A stretch of DNA of 64,000 nt from Flammeovirga agarivorans (GCF_012641475.1 NZ_JABAIL010000009.1:1-64000), one strand, 5' to 3'. Shown: positions 37,694-46,970, counted from the stretch's first letter. A program made the numbers and translations. Notes: generated from the sequence alone by a model not told the origin.

Positions 37694-40600
37694 ATGAATA
37701 AATTTTTACTCTTATTACTTATAACAACTGCCTTTACTAACTATTCAACAGCTCAAAATATTATTAGTAATCCAAGCTTTGAATCGGGCACATCAAACTG
37801 GACATTTTCCGAACATGAGAATGCTACTTTTGAAGCAATAGAAAATGATTTTAAGATAACGCCCATAGATGCTGATCAATTTTTGAAATTGGATGTTACA
37901 TCTATTGAAAGTGATGAGGTCATGTTAAGTCAGGGTATATCAGGTTTAAAATCCAATGTGATTTACAAGCTGTCTTTCCATGTTTTATCAGCAAGCGAAA
38001 CCATCAGTGATACACTCTTTATCAATTTATCGAATGGCAATACGAATTTATTGAAAGATGAAACGCTATTGATCAAGCCAGGGCTTTGGAAAGAGTTTAC
38101 AACTTACTTTACAACTTCTGATCTTGCTTTAAATAACCAAAGTTTAAAGATTAGTAATGTGTTAGCTGCAAATCAACACAAGGTTTTTTATTTTGATAAC
38201 TTCTCTCTAACTCAGGTATCGCACAAAGATATTGATGTAGAAAAAGTAAGAGCGGATTTACAAATACGTTATCATTTTGCAGGAAATATGAAACTTGCTT
38301 GTGATGACCCAGATGTCGAAATCATCAATAGAAATGGTGATGTTTACAATATCGAAGCAGCTCCAAATTATCCTATCGCAAGAGGAGTTGCCATGAAGAA
38401 ATTACTGAAAGGGTACAAGTATACTTTTCAGGTATGGTATGCAGCGAACTTAATAAATAAAGAACCAAAAGGGCCTAAACGAATCTTATTTAATAATAAC
38501 ATCGTTTGGGAACGTCCATCAGATGATTTTGATTTAAGAGAAAATTTAGGTTTTACTTTTACTTATATTCCTGAAGAAGATGAAGTTCCATGGGTTTGGT
38601 TCTACCATGATGATGTAACAGATTCACCTTATGATAAGATCTTTTATGGAGCTGTAGATTGGCTTTTGGTTTCTTGTAAAACGATTGCATCTACAGATGA
38701 AAAAGGTAGTTATGCACAACAAGTTTTACCTTCTACCATTAAATCTTCACCACTTTATTTCCCGAATGCACCAGAATTCGAGAAAGGCATTCAAACATTG
38801 GAAATCCCTGCATTTGCTACCGTAGACGATCCAACAAAACCTATGATCGGTACAGAGTTATACTATGACAGATTGAACCCTGATGTATATGAATACCTTG
38901 CAAATAGAGGGGTTAGTGCCATTTATATTCAAAGTTTTAGAGATCATCACAACCATGATTTTATTGATTATGCTAAACCATCAACGATAAGCGATAATCC
39001 AAAAATTGAATCAGTAGAGATTGTGGATACTCGATTCAAAGAAAAGATCAAGTCTCTTTCAGAACAAGGAAAACTGAAGAGAGTAATTGTAAAAAATGAT
39101 GCGTTAAGAAGAGATTATTACGATACACAAAATCAGCAAGAAATTGCAGAAATGTTTGCTGAGCATAGCCCAAAGGTTGATTTATGGTACCAACAACCCG
39201 AGCTAACAGGACAAGAGAATGTCTATTACAAAGAAAGAGAACAAGAGTATGGTTATGATTTTCCAACACCAGAATTATACGAGCATCTAAATAATTGGGT
39301 GGAAAATATGAAGGCTTTTAATGATAATCAAAGAACTGAAGGAGGGCCTGAAGGGATTAAGATTATCCACAACTCCAATATGGTGATGTTCCCATTTTCA
39401 TGGAATTTCCAGAGTGGTATTGATGCATTTATGAACAAGACCATCAAAAGGCAAAATGTACAATTGATGATGGCCAACTCAAGGGGGCATGCAAAAGCAA
39501 CCAATACAGAAGCTGTGATGCGTTTGGATGCTTGGGGTCCTTCCAATATTGTTTGGTGGCCAGAGGAAATGAAGAAAGTGTACAAAACGTTCTATTATGG
39601 GGGAGCAGACTTTATTGATCATGAATCTGCACAGGCCATTGAGGTGATCGACAGAAAAGTTTATCCGAACGAAATGGGTAGAGCACTCTTTGATTTTACA
39701 AAATGGATGAGTGAGCACCCAGGAAGGGGAGAGTTAAAAGTACCTTTTGCTGTAATTAGTGGTAGAGGAACGTTATCGGGAAGAATCACATACAGTTCTT
39801 GGGGTAATTTTAATGGTGACAAAAACGAAAGAAGAGCCAGATACGATAGAGATTTTAATTACTTAGATGTATTTGTAGCCAACTTCGGTTACAGTTTTGA
39901 ATCGCACCCAGACAAGCTTTTTGCAGGTACACCGTACGGTACAATGGATATGATTCCTTTTGACGCAAATACATCAACTTTCAATAACTACAATATGATT
40001 ATGCTTTTTGGCCTGAATGCAATGACTGAGACACAATCAGACAATCTAAAAGCCTATGTAGAAAATGGAGGTACATTGATTATGGCATTAGGACAGGCAT
40101 TGGGTGAAGAAAAATATGGTGAACGTACTGTTACAGGAGGTTCATTATTAAGTGCGGCAGGGTTATCGTATTCAAACGGATCACAACCAGAGGTCTTAGA
40201 CCAATCAACTAAGTTTAATAATAACTATATCACCTACAAGATACCGTCGAATGTAGGAAACGTATTAGAAACATGGGACGGTACAAACCCGAAAATTGTA
40301 GAGTACGAAGTAGGTGAAGGTAAATTGATCCTAGTAGCAGCTGAAGCATTAAATCATGCAGATAATGCTTCAACAATAGGTAATTTTAGAGATTATATTA
40401 AAGAATATGCCTCATCAGCTTCATTGGTTGAAACGGATGATCATAACGAGTGGGTAGAAACTTTTCTAATGCAGAATGATTCTGCTTCTTATACATTAGC
40501 GGCCCAGTTCCATGGAAATCAAGATGGTGTACCTGCAGCACTAACCGGCCACAACGATAATGTTTGGAATGGTAATTTTATAGTTGATCTTGAAAAACTA

Positions 40601-41038
40601 GGATTAGCTACAACGAACTTTGATATCAAATATAACTTACCAAAATCAAAAGGAGGAGAGAAGCTATCTTATGTAGTTGAAGAAGGTAAATTGATGATTG
40701 ATGCTGAGATAGACCAGCTTTCCGAATTATCAATATTGGCACTTGAAGATTCATCACATACTATTCTATCATTGGAAAATGAACTTGTTGAAACTAATGA
40801 TTGGGTGATTTTTCCAAACCCATCTCAATCGAACAGTGTAGTTAACTTTAAGTTTGATATGAACTTTAATGTTGGCCATGTCAAATTATTTGATATCAAT
40901 GGAAAGTTAATAATGGAAGTTATAGATGATAAAGAAAAATTATCATTACCAATTCATTCACTTCATAACGGATTGTATATATTGGAGCTGATCACTGACG
41001 GTCAAAAACAATCAAGAAAGAAATTATTGATTCATTAA
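37694..41038 (+). CDS. 1114-aa T9SS-secreted protein, N-terminal CBM-like domain, catalytic type unknown
   Basis: The protein has a signal peptide (LLLLITTAFTNYSTAQ). Residues about 22-175 are a CBM4/9-like jelly-roll (NIISNPSFESGTSNWTF...KVFYFDNFSLT). The centre (about 350-800) is a large domain that could be a TIM barrel, with MIGTELYYDRLNPD, LRRDYYDTQNQQE, IVWWPEEMKK and DFIDHESAQA. A flavodoxin/GATase-like segment follows near 765-800 (LKAYVENGGTLIMALG), as in GH42-type enzymes. The end (about 1036-1114: WVIFPNPSQSN...LKKLLIH-type) is a T9SS sorting domain. I recognise no family for the core. It is the last PUL gene and could be the surface endo-enzyme. Confidence 0.6.
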   Translation: MNKFLLLLLITTAFTNYSTAQNIISNPSFESGTSNWTFSEHENATFEAIENDFKITPIDADQFLKLDVTSIESDEVMLSQGISGLKSNVIYKLSFHVLSASETISDTLFINLSNGNTNLLKDETLLIKPGLWKEFTTYFTTSDLALNNQSLKISNVLAANQHKVFYFDNFSLTQVSHKDIDVEKVRADLQIRYHFAGNMKLACDDPDVEIINRNGDVYNIEAAPNYPIARGVAMKKLLKGYKYTFQVWYAANLINKEPKGPKRILFNNNIVWERPSDDFDLRENLGFTFTYIPEEDEVPWVWFYHDDVTDSPYDKIFYGAVDWLLVSCKTIASTDEKGSYAQQVLPSTIKSSPLYFPNAPEFEKGIQTLEIPAFATVDDPTKPMIGTELYYDRLNPDVYEYLANRGVSAIYIQSFRDHHNHDFIDYAKPSTISDNPKIESVEIVDTRFKEKIKSLSEQGKLKRVIVKNDALRRDYYDTQNQQEIAEMFAEHSPKVDLWYQQPELTGQENVYYKEREQEYGYDFPTPELYEHLNNWVENMKAFNDNQRTEGGPEGIKIIHNSNMVMFPFSWNFQSGIDAFMNKTIKRQNVQLMMANSRGHAKATNTEAVMRLDAWGPSNIVWWPEEMKKVYKTFYYGGADFIDHESAQAIEVIDRKVYPNEMGRALFDFTKWMSEHPGRGELKVPFAVISGRGTLSGRITYSSWGNFNGDKNERRARYDRDFNYLDVFVANFGYSFESHPDKLFAGTPYGTMDMIPFDANTSTFNNYNMIMLFGLNAMTETQSDNLKAYVENGGTLIMALGQALGEEKYGERTVTGGSLLSAAGLSYSNGSQPEVLDQSTKFNNNYITYKIPSNVGNVLETWDGTNPKIVEYEVGEGKLILVAAEALNHADNASTIGNFRDYIKEYASSASLVETDDHNEWVETFLMQNDSASYTLAAQFHGNQDGVPAALTGHNDNVWNGNFIVDLEKLGLATTNFDIKYNLPKSKGGEKLSYVVEEGKLMIDAEIDQLSELSILALEDSSHTILSLENELVETNDWVIFPNPSQSNSVVNFKFDMNFNVGHVKLFDINGKLIMEVIDDKEKLSLPIHSLHNGLYILELITDGQKQSRKKLLIH

Positions 41039-41055
41039 CCTTAATAATATAATAA

Positions 41056-41091
41056 AAAAGCACCTTGTTGAACTAATAACAAGGTGCTTTA
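41056..41091. terminator. bidirectional terminator at the PUL end
   Basis: AAAGCACCTTGTT pairs with AACAAGGTGCTTT across an 8-nt loop, with A-run and T-rich flanks. It serves the 1114-aa protein gene on plus and the small acidic protein gene on minus. Confidence 0.85.
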
Positions 41092-41116
41092 CTATAATTT
41101 ATAATACAGATGAAAA

Positions 41117-41269
41117 TTAAATTTCATCATCAATATCTAATTCAAACTTTTCTAAGTTATCGATATCTTCACCCCATTCATCGATATTTAAATCTTCTAA
41201 TGTGTCATATAAGTCAGACTCGTTATCGAATAATTGGTCTTCAAAATCAAGAGTAGCAAAATCTTCCAT
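41117..41269 (-). CDS. small acidic protein, 50 aa
   Basis: An uninterrupted 50-codon ORF on the minus strand that begins MEDFATLDFEDQLF and ends LDIDDEI. More than a third of the residues are Asp or Glu and almost none are Lys or Arg, which is not expected from random AT-rich DNA. It has no signal peptide or membrane segment. It starts with ATG, ends TAA, and the bidirectional terminator at 41056 closes it. The function is unknown; small acidic proteins may act as DNA mimics, inhibitors or chaperone partners. Confidence 0.55.
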   Translation of the reverse strand: MEDFATLDFEDQLFDNESDLYDTLEDLNIDEWGEDIDNLEKFELDIDDEI

Positions 41270-41423
41270 GTGTTTTATTTTTAGGAGTTTTAAATAATTT
41301 TCACATATAAATACGACTCCCTGTAGGGTTGAGTTGAGCCTATTTACAGTTATTTTGTTTAAATTTTGAAGATTTTTTCTGCTACGAAAATGTCAAAATA
41401 TGGTTGTTTATTAGTGTGTTATA

Positions 41424-42125
41424 TTACATTTTATTTCGTCCAAATAAAGGTCCAGTTTTCAGAGGATGTATCACATGATCGATTTTGATTCTGATCATCT
41501 GTGCCTCATCTATGAAATTGGTTTCTGCCTTAGTGTAGCTCCTCTCATTGATATACTGAATGGATAAACTGATATTCTTATATACCTTATTTGTTAGCCC
41601 AACTAATAGTCTGTTAGAACTGACTCTTGAGTTGGGGTCTGTCAAAGTAAAGAAAGGTTCAGCCGATAATGTGAATTGACCTATGGGGGATGGAAACTTT
41701 ACTGCTGGGTTATACCTTAACCTAAATCTAAAGTCTCTTTCTGGATCTGTAAAGGTTTGTTCTTCAAATCGTACTCTTTGTTGTACAGTAACATCACCAA
41801 TTCTAAATTTATAAACAAAGTCTTGGTAATATCTAATTTCCTCTGCTGCTACAGTGCCATTCACATACATAATACCTCCCCTAACATAGCTTACATCACT
41901 TAAATCATAATGTAAACCTGTTCTAAATTGACCTCGATATTCTTCTGGATTGCCATATTGTCTCCACCCAAAATCAGAATCAATAGAAAATTTGTAGGAT
42001 AATTTATATTTATTGAAATAATGTAGCCATAAGAAGTCTTGCCCAAACAAGTCTGATGCTGAGATTAATGTCAATAAGAAAACTAAATACCCAATGAGTG
42101 TTTGATAGTGAATTTTAATATTCAT
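41424..42125 (-). CDS. DUF2490 family outer-membrane-like protein
   Basis: A 233-aa protein with a hydrophobic export signal (LIGYLVFLLTLISASDLFGQ). The segments FLWLHYFNKYKLSYKFSIDSD, RGQFRTGLHYDL and RFEEQTF match the DUF2490 family. These are predicted beta-barrel proteins of unknown role in Bacteroidota. Strand-turn periodicity runs to the end. It is divergent from the metalloprotease gene and lies outside the PUL operators, so a PUL role is not indicated. Confidence 0.8.
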   Translation of the reverse strand: MNIKIHYQTLIGYLVFLLTLISASDLFGQDFLWLHYFNKYKLSYKFSIDSDFGWRQYGNPEEYRGQFRTGLHYDLSDVSYVRGGIMYVNGTVAAEEIRYYQDFVYKFRIGDVTVQQRVRFEEQTFTDPERDFRFRLRYNPAVKFPSPIGQFTLSAEPFFTLTDPNSRVSSNRLLVGLTNKVYKNISLSIQYINERSYTKAETNFIDEAQMIRIKIDHVIHPLKTGPLFGRNKM

Positions 42126-42144
42126 ACTGATGAGTCACGATAAG

Positions 42145-42172
42145 TATATTTGTACAAGCTGTAACAAATATA
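42145..42172. promoter_or_regulatory. mirror-image -7 elements between divergent genes
   Basis: A 28-bp inverted repeat has 9-bp arms, TATATTTGT and ACAAATATA. Each arm carries a TAnnTTTG -7 element: 42165-42172 read on minus toward the DUF2490 gene 40 bp away, and 42145-42152 read on plus. A regulator binding here could affect both directions. Confidence 0.45.
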
Positions 42173-42316
42173 GGTTATAAATAATTAGAATTAAGATGAT
42201 TGATATTAATGAATAGGTTAATAAAAATTAAAGTTTAACTATAAACAAAATAAATTTTAAAATTAAGAATTTTTCAGATTTAATTAACGATTACTAACTG
42301 TTCTCGTTCTTTATTT

Positions 42317-42324
42317 TATCTTTG
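42317..42324 (+). promoter_or_regulatory. -7 promoter element of the metalloprotease gene
   Basis: TATCTTTG fits TAnnTTTG exactly and lies 26 bp before ATG 42350. No clear -33 element is visible. Confidence 0.5.
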
Positions 42325-42349
42325 CGTGATCAACAATTATTTAAACGCA

Positions 42350-44803
42350 ATGAGACGTAAATTCCTATTTTTATTATTAACCATTTTTTTGGGTTCTATT
42401 CATTTGAACACTTTTGCTCAGAAGAAGAAAAAGAGTAAAGGTAAAAAAGTAGAAGAAACAGAAACAACTTCAACCAAAAAGAAAAAAGGTGATTTAAAAA
42501 CCTACGATGAGGTGATTACAGATAAAGCCATTTCTGATGATGGCCTATTTACTACACACAAAGTAGGGGATAAATATTACTTTGAAATAAAGAATGAACT
42601 TCTTGAGAAAGAGATCCTTGTAGTGAGTAGAATTTCAGGCCATGTGCAAGGCCTAAATTTCGGAGGAGCCGGAATGAAATCAAGACCTCAACAAGTGATC
42701 CGTTGGCAAAAACAAGATGAGAAGGTTTTGTTAAGATCGGTATCTTATAATAGTGTAGCTAGTTTAGAAGATCCTATTTATAAATCGGTTAAGAATAACA
42801 ATTTTGAACCCATCATCCAGACCTTTACACTAGAAGCCATCAGTACTGATTCATCTGCATTTGTTATTGATGTTACTTCTTTATTTACAACTGATGTACC
42901 TATGTTAGGTGCATTAAGAGATTCAGAAAGGAAACACTTTGGTATTAAAGGTTTAGATTCAAAAAGGAGTATCGTTACTTCAATGAAATCATTTCCTAAA
43001 AATGTAGAAGTGAGACATGTCTTGACTTACAAAGGAGATAAACTTCCTGATAATCAATTAACAAAAACTCTTTCGATTGAAATGAACCAATCGTTTATTG
43101 AACTTCCAGAAGTTCAATGGCAACCACGTTATTATGATCCAAGAGTTGGATATTTTTCTGTAATGCAGACGAATTATAGTTTAGATGAACATAAAGCAGC
43201 TACACAGAGATTTATTACACGTTGGAAGTTAGAGCCAAAAGATTGGGATGCTTATAAAAGAGGTGAATTGGTAGAACCTATAAAACCTATTGTTTATTAT
43301 ATAGATCCAGCGACTCCTTTAAAGTGGAGAAAATATATTAAAAATGGTGTTGAAGCTTGGCAGGAATCTTTTGAATTAGCCGGTTTTAAAAATGCCATAA
43401 TAGCAAAAGATGCTCCTACAAAGGAAGAAGATCCAGATTGGAGCCCTGAAGATGTACGATACTCAGTAATTAGGTATATTACTACTCCTATCCAAAATGC
43501 ACAAGGACCTCATGTACACGATCCAAGAACAGGTGAGATTTTAGAGTCAGATATTCTTTGGTACCACAATGTCATGAAACTTTTAAGGAATTGGTGCTTA
43601 ATCCAAACAGGAGCAGTAAATGCAGATGCTCAGAAAGCAAAGTTTGATGATGAATTGATGGGTAAACTTATAGAGTTTGTAGCAACGCATGAAGTAGGGC
43701 ATACTTTAGGTCTTCCTCATAATATGGGTTCTAGTAGTAATTATTCTGTAAAGCAGTTAAGAACACCTGGATTTGTACAAGAGAATGGTGTTGCTCCTTC
43801 GATAATGGATTACGCAAGGATGAATTATGTTGCTCAACCAGAAGACAAAGGTGTAGGTTTATATCCCATCATTGGCCCATACGATAAATGGTCAATTCAA
43901 TATGGTTACCGATTAACAGAAGCAAATTCTGCATTAGAGGAAAAGCCTATTTTAAATCAATGGATCAAAGAAAGAGCTACTAACCCATGGTACAGATTTG
44001 GAGCACAACAGTGGCCAAAAGTTATAGATCCATCGGCTCAGACTGAAGATTTGAGTGATGATGCGATGGAAGCAAGTGAGTTAGGAATTAAAAATTTAGA
44101 AAGAATAGTTCCTCAACTTATTACTTGGACTAAGAGAGAAGGCCAGTTCTATAACGATCTTGAAGAATTGTACTTTAATGTAATCTCTCAATATAATAGA
44201 TATATGGGTCATGTATCGAACAATGTTGGTGGGGTAATTATTAATCATAAAACAACAGAACAAGAAGGTGAGGTATATGTTCCTGTACTGAAGGACAAAC
44301 AGAAAAGAGCCATCACATTTTTAAATGAACAACTCTTTACTACACCTACCTGGTTAATTAATAAAGAAGTATTGTCGAAAATCCAGTACTCTGGTAATGT
44401 TGAAGAAATACAAAAACTTCAATCAAGAACCTTGAATAATCTGTTTGATAATGATCGTTTAAATAGAATGATTGATAATGAAGCGTTGAATGGAGAAGCT
44501 GCTTATTCTATTCTAGAAATGAACGAAGACCTCAGAAAATCTATTTGGACAGAATTAAGATCGGTGAGAAAAATTGACACTTATCGAAGAGATCTTCAAA
44601 GAGAACATATAAAAGTACTTGCACTAAAACTTAAGGATGATAAGAATTCAAGTTTTGATGTTCAAGCTGTGGTTCGATTAGAGTTAAGTAAGATTCTAAA
44701 AGATGCTAAATCTGTGAGGTATAAATACAAATCTACGTCTATGGAAGCCGCACATATCAATGATATTATAGCAAGAATTGAGAAAGTATTTGATAATAAA
44801 TAA
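42350..44803 (+). CDS. zinc-dependent metalloprotease (DUF5117/DUF4953 type)
   Basis: An 817-aa secreted protein with the metzincin-type zinc motif HEVGHTLGLPH at residues 447-457, followed by a Met-containing segment (VAPSIMDYARMNYV). The signal peptide is FLLLTIFLGSIHLNTFAQ, followed by a Lys-rich stretch. The N-terminal third (KRKGDLKTYDEVI, and DKYYFEIKNELLEKEILVVSRISG) matches the DUF5117/DUF5118 region of this large Bacteroidota family, and length is typical. ATG 42350 was chosen because the upstream GTG lies at the promoter. Its physiological substrate is unknown. A terminator follows. Confidence 0.88.
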   Translation: MRRKFLFLLLTIFLGSIHLNTFAQKKKKSKGKKVEETETTSTKKKKGDLKTYDEVITDKAISDDGLFTTHKVGDKYYFEIKNELLEKEILVVSRISGHVQGLNFGGAGMKSRPQQVIRWQKQDEKVLLRSVSYNSVASLEDPIYKSVKNNNFEPIIQTFTLEAISTDSSAFVIDVTSLFTTDVPMLGALRDSERKHFGIKGLDSKRSIVTSMKSFPKNVEVRHVLTYKGDKLPDNQLTKTLSIEMNQSFIELPEVQWQPRYYDPRVGYFSVMQTNYSLDEHKAATQRFITRWKLEPKDWDAYKRGELVEPIKPIVYYIDPATPLKWRKYIKNGVEAWQESFELAGFKNAIIAKDAPTKEEDPDWSPEDVRYSVIRYITTPIQNAQGPHVHDPRTGEILESDILWYHNVMKLLRNWCLIQTGAVNADAQKAKFDDELMGKLIEFVATHEVGHTLGLPHNMGSSSNYSVKQLRTPGFVQENGVAPSIMDYARMNYVAQPEDKGVGLYPIIGPYDKWSIQYGYRLTEANSALEEKPILNQWIKERATNPWYRFGAQQWPKVIDPSAQTEDLSDDAMEASELGIKNLERIVPQLITWTKREGQFYNDLEELYFNVISQYNRYMGHVSNNVGGVIINHKTTEQEGEVYVPVLKDKQKRAITFLNEQLFTTPTWLINKEVLSKIQYSGNVEEIQKLQSRTLNNLFDNDRLNRMIDNEALNGEAAYSILEMNEDLRKSIWTELRSVRKIDTYRRDLQREHIKVLALKLKDDKNSSFDVQAVVRLELSKILKDAKSVRYKYKSTSMEAAHINDIIARIEKVFDNK

Positions 44804-44826
44804 ATCAAATTCAATCTATAAAAAGG

Positions 44827-44868
44827 AAATCCTGATTTTTCATAAGAATGAAGAATCAGGATTTTTAT
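44827..44868. terminator. bidirectional terminator
   Basis: AAATCCTGATT (44827-44837) pairs with AATCAGGATTT (44854-44864), followed by T residues. It lies between the converging genes at 42350 and 44890. Confidence 0.8.
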
Positions 44869-44889
44869 TTTAATAAAAAGTAAATTGAC

Positions 44890-45276
44890 TTATATAACTT
44901 TTGAACCGTTCAGCTTTAGATACATTTCTTCAGCCGCTGCAAGCGTCTCTTCTAGAGTTGTAAAACAATAAAGTCTCCATCCTCTATTGAAAGCAATGTT
45001 TTCAATAATGTCTAATTGATCTCTCGGGGAATTTGCAGCAACATAAAATACATTGCCTCTTTGAAAACCAAATGAATCTAATGCAGTTATGATGGAATAT
45101 TTTGCTGATAAATCTAATTGATTTTCTAGTTCTTTTCCATCAACCACACAAATTTGTTTTTCTTCAGTAATACTTTTAGCAAATTCAATTAATGCGAGTT
45201 CTAATTGTTCATTATCGATCTTGCCCTGGAGCTTGATCTTCATTAAGTTTTTGTTTGTTGTGATAAAATAATTCAT
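44890..45276 (-). CDS. STAS-like small cytoplasmic protein
   Basis: A 128-aa soluble protein. The pattern MKIKLQGKIDNEQLELALIEF, then ICVVDGKEL, then ENIAFNRGWRLYCFTTLEETLAAAEEM suggests an alpha/beta fold like STAS-domain or SpoIIAA-like proteins. No membrane segment or catalytic motif is seen. It converges on the metalloprotease gene and is followed upstream by a gene-poor 380-bp gap. The assignment is by fold resemblance only. Confidence 0.6.
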   Translation of the reverse strand: MNYFITTNKNLMKIKLQGKIDNEQLELALIEFAKSITEEKQICVVDGKELENQLDLSAKYSIITALDSFGFQRGNVFYVAANSPRDQLDIIENIAFNRGWRLYCFTTLEETLAAAEEMYLKLNGSKVI

Positions 45277-45655
45277 AATAGCAGTACAATATTAACGACC
45301 TCTAATAACACTTTAAAAATACGAAACCTAGAAATATGAATATATAAACTGTATAAATATTCAGTGTAATTTGAAATGAGTTCTTTAAATAATTATATTA
45401 TGATTTAAAAATTCAGAGTAATGGAATATCATTAGTGTCAACTTTAAATATGTAAAATACTGTATTATAGCATTAAATGTTGTGTTTTTGAAAAGGTGAG
45501 TAACTATGCTTTTTCTGTTCGTTGTTGTTAAAATTATATTTTGTGAATATTTCTTCAATATTATTAAAGTACAATATGTGATTTGAAATGTGATAATTTG
45601 TATGATTGTTGTTAGATAAGTTGATGAAATACAATTGAGAGAAAATTAATTTTTT
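45277..45655. other. AT-rich intergenic region
   Basis: A 379-bp stretch between divergent genes. I see no ORF above 15 codons, no clear hairpin with a U-run, and no consensus TAnnTTTG. It must hold the promoters of both neighbours. Confidence 0.5.
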
Positions 45656-46114
45656 ATGCTACTAGAAACAGAGATCCAAAAACTAGAAAATTTACTTCAT
45701 TCTGAGCATTTCGAACAAGTCAATACATCAATTTCTGCTAGGGGTGTAGATTGGCATGTAGAGCATAGTTTGAAAGCAATAAATTTGATGATTGAAGGGT
45801 TAATTCAATCTAATCCTGAATTGTATTCTCCCTCATTTAACCTAGGATGGAGAGTTGTAAAGTTTTTAAATAAGATACCGAGAGGAAAGGCAAAGGCACC
45901 TAAGTATTCAGACAATACTAATGAAGTAATTATGGCCAATGTTCAAGCAGAATTAGAAAAGACAAAAAAATTGGTACTACAGGTAGATAACTTACCAGAG
46001 AATGCCTTTATTAAACATTTTGCATTTGGACACCTTAATGTGAAAGCAACAAAGAAGTTAATGTATATTCATACTAATCATCATATAAAGATTATTGAGG
46101 ATATATTAAAGTAA
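45656..46114 (+). CDS. DinB-superfamily / DUF1569-like protein
   Basis: A 152-aa soluble, mostly helical protein. The ending KHFAFGHLNVKATKKLMYIHTNHHIKIIEDIL is typical of DUF1569/DinB-like four-helix bundles, where spaced His residues bind metal. An early VDWHVEHSLKAI supplies the first His cluster. These proteins are suspected metal-dependent thiol or hydrolase enzymes, often with unknown substrates. ATG 45656 follows an A/T-rich leader. Confidence 0.7.
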   Translation: MLLETEIQKLENLLHSEHFEQVNTSISARGVDWHVEHSLKAINLMIEGLIQSNPELYSPSFNLGWRVVKFLNKIPRGKAKAPKYSDNTNEVIMANVQAELEKTKKLVLQVDNLPENAFIKHFAFGHLNVKATKKLMYIHTNHHIKIIEDILK

Positions 46115-46242
46115 AAAACTTCTAAGCTATTTAAAGACAGATGAATTGGGATGAGTTGAAGAATCAGTTGTATACCTTCTTTGAGCTCTTGTGTAAACAA
46201 GAAAGTGAGAAGTATAACGCATAATAAAGGTAATATCGTTTT

Positions 46243-46291
46243 CATATGAGATAGTAAGGTTAGCTATTTACTATCATATGTGTTTTTTGTT
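46243..46291 (+). terminator. stem-loop terminator
   Basis: CATATGA-G-ATAGTAA (46243 on) pairs with TTACTATCATATG (ending near 46280) with one bulge, followed by TGTTTTTTG. It probably ends the DinB-like gene. Confidence 0.6.
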
Positions 46292-46423
46292 ATTGAAAAC
46301 CCTATAGCTCATTGTAAAAAGTTCACTTTTTGATATCAATTAAGAAGTTTCTATAAAAATGGCAAGAGATAGATACGTTCATATGGAATATAATAAAATA
46401 GACGATTATCATTAATTATTCTT

Positions 46424-46930
46424 ATGAAACAATTCATCATCTCTCTAATTGTATTTATCACCACTGCTATAACAGTAAATGCACAAAACTCTACCCCTAC
46501 AACTTCAATAGCGAAGAATGTTGGACTTTATGTTTTCCCTTCAAAAGGACAAGATCAGGCAACTATGGATGCTGATGAAATGTCTTGTTATAAATGGGCT
46601 GTTCAACAAAGTGGTTATGATCCTATGAATCCTACAAAAGTTGAAGCAACTCAAGTAAGTACAAAATCTGGAAAATCTATGGTAAAAGGAGCTGCTGGAG
46701 GAGCCGCAGCTGGTGCCGCAATCGGTGCAATAGCGGGCGATGCTGGTGAAGGCGCTGCTATAGGAGCAATTGCTGGTGGTCTACGCGGGCGTATGTCTAA
46801 TAGAAAAGCTGCTGCTGCTCAGCAACAACAGAATAATCAGCAGGCTGCTGCACAAAATAAAGCATTGGAGGATAACTTTAAGAAAGCATTTTCAGCATGT
46901 ATGGAAGGTAAAGGATATACAGTTGAATAA
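46424..46930 (+). CDS. glycine-zipper family secreted protein
   Basis: A 168-aa protein with a signal peptide (LIVFITTAITVNAQ) and a glycine-zipper core (AAGGAAAGAAIGAIAG repeated as GAAIGAIAGGLRGR) near residues 88-125. A Gln/Ala-rich stretch and a C-terminal SACMEGKGYTVE follow. Such YMGG-like zipper proteins associate with the outer membrane or periplasm; the role is unknown. Two Cys residues (in MSCYKW and SACMEG) could form a disulfide. It ends at a perfect bidirectional terminator. Confidence 0.8.
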   Translation: MKQFIISLIVFITTAITVNAQNSTPTTSIAKNVGLYVFPSKGQDQATMDADEMSCYKWAVQQSGYDPMNPTKVEATQVSTKSGKSMVKGAAGGAAAGAAIGAIAGDAGEGAAIGAIAGGLRGRMSNRKAAAAQQQQNNQQAAAQNKALEDNFKKAFSACMEGKGYTVE

Positions 46931-46970
46931 AAAAAGGGTGATTTAGTTCAAACTAAATCACCCTTTTTTC
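46929..46970. terminator. bidirectional terminator
   Basis: A near-perfect hairpin: AAAAAGGGTGATTTAGTT (46931-46948) pairs with its complement (46951-46968) across a 2-nt centre. A-run and T-run flanks serve both converging genes. Confidence 0.95.

Noticed and set aside
46081-46245. 54-codon hydrophobic ORF on the minus strand (MKTILPLLCVILLTF...)
   Set aside because: Its ATG lies inside the terminator hairpin at 46243-46291 and its end overlaps the coding region of the DinB-like gene.
46360-46400. TGGCAAGAGATAGATAC outside the PUL, upstream of the glycine-zipper gene
   Set aside because: No TAnnTTTG element lies 37-38 bp downstream and there is no phased second half-site, so it is not counted as a regulon site.
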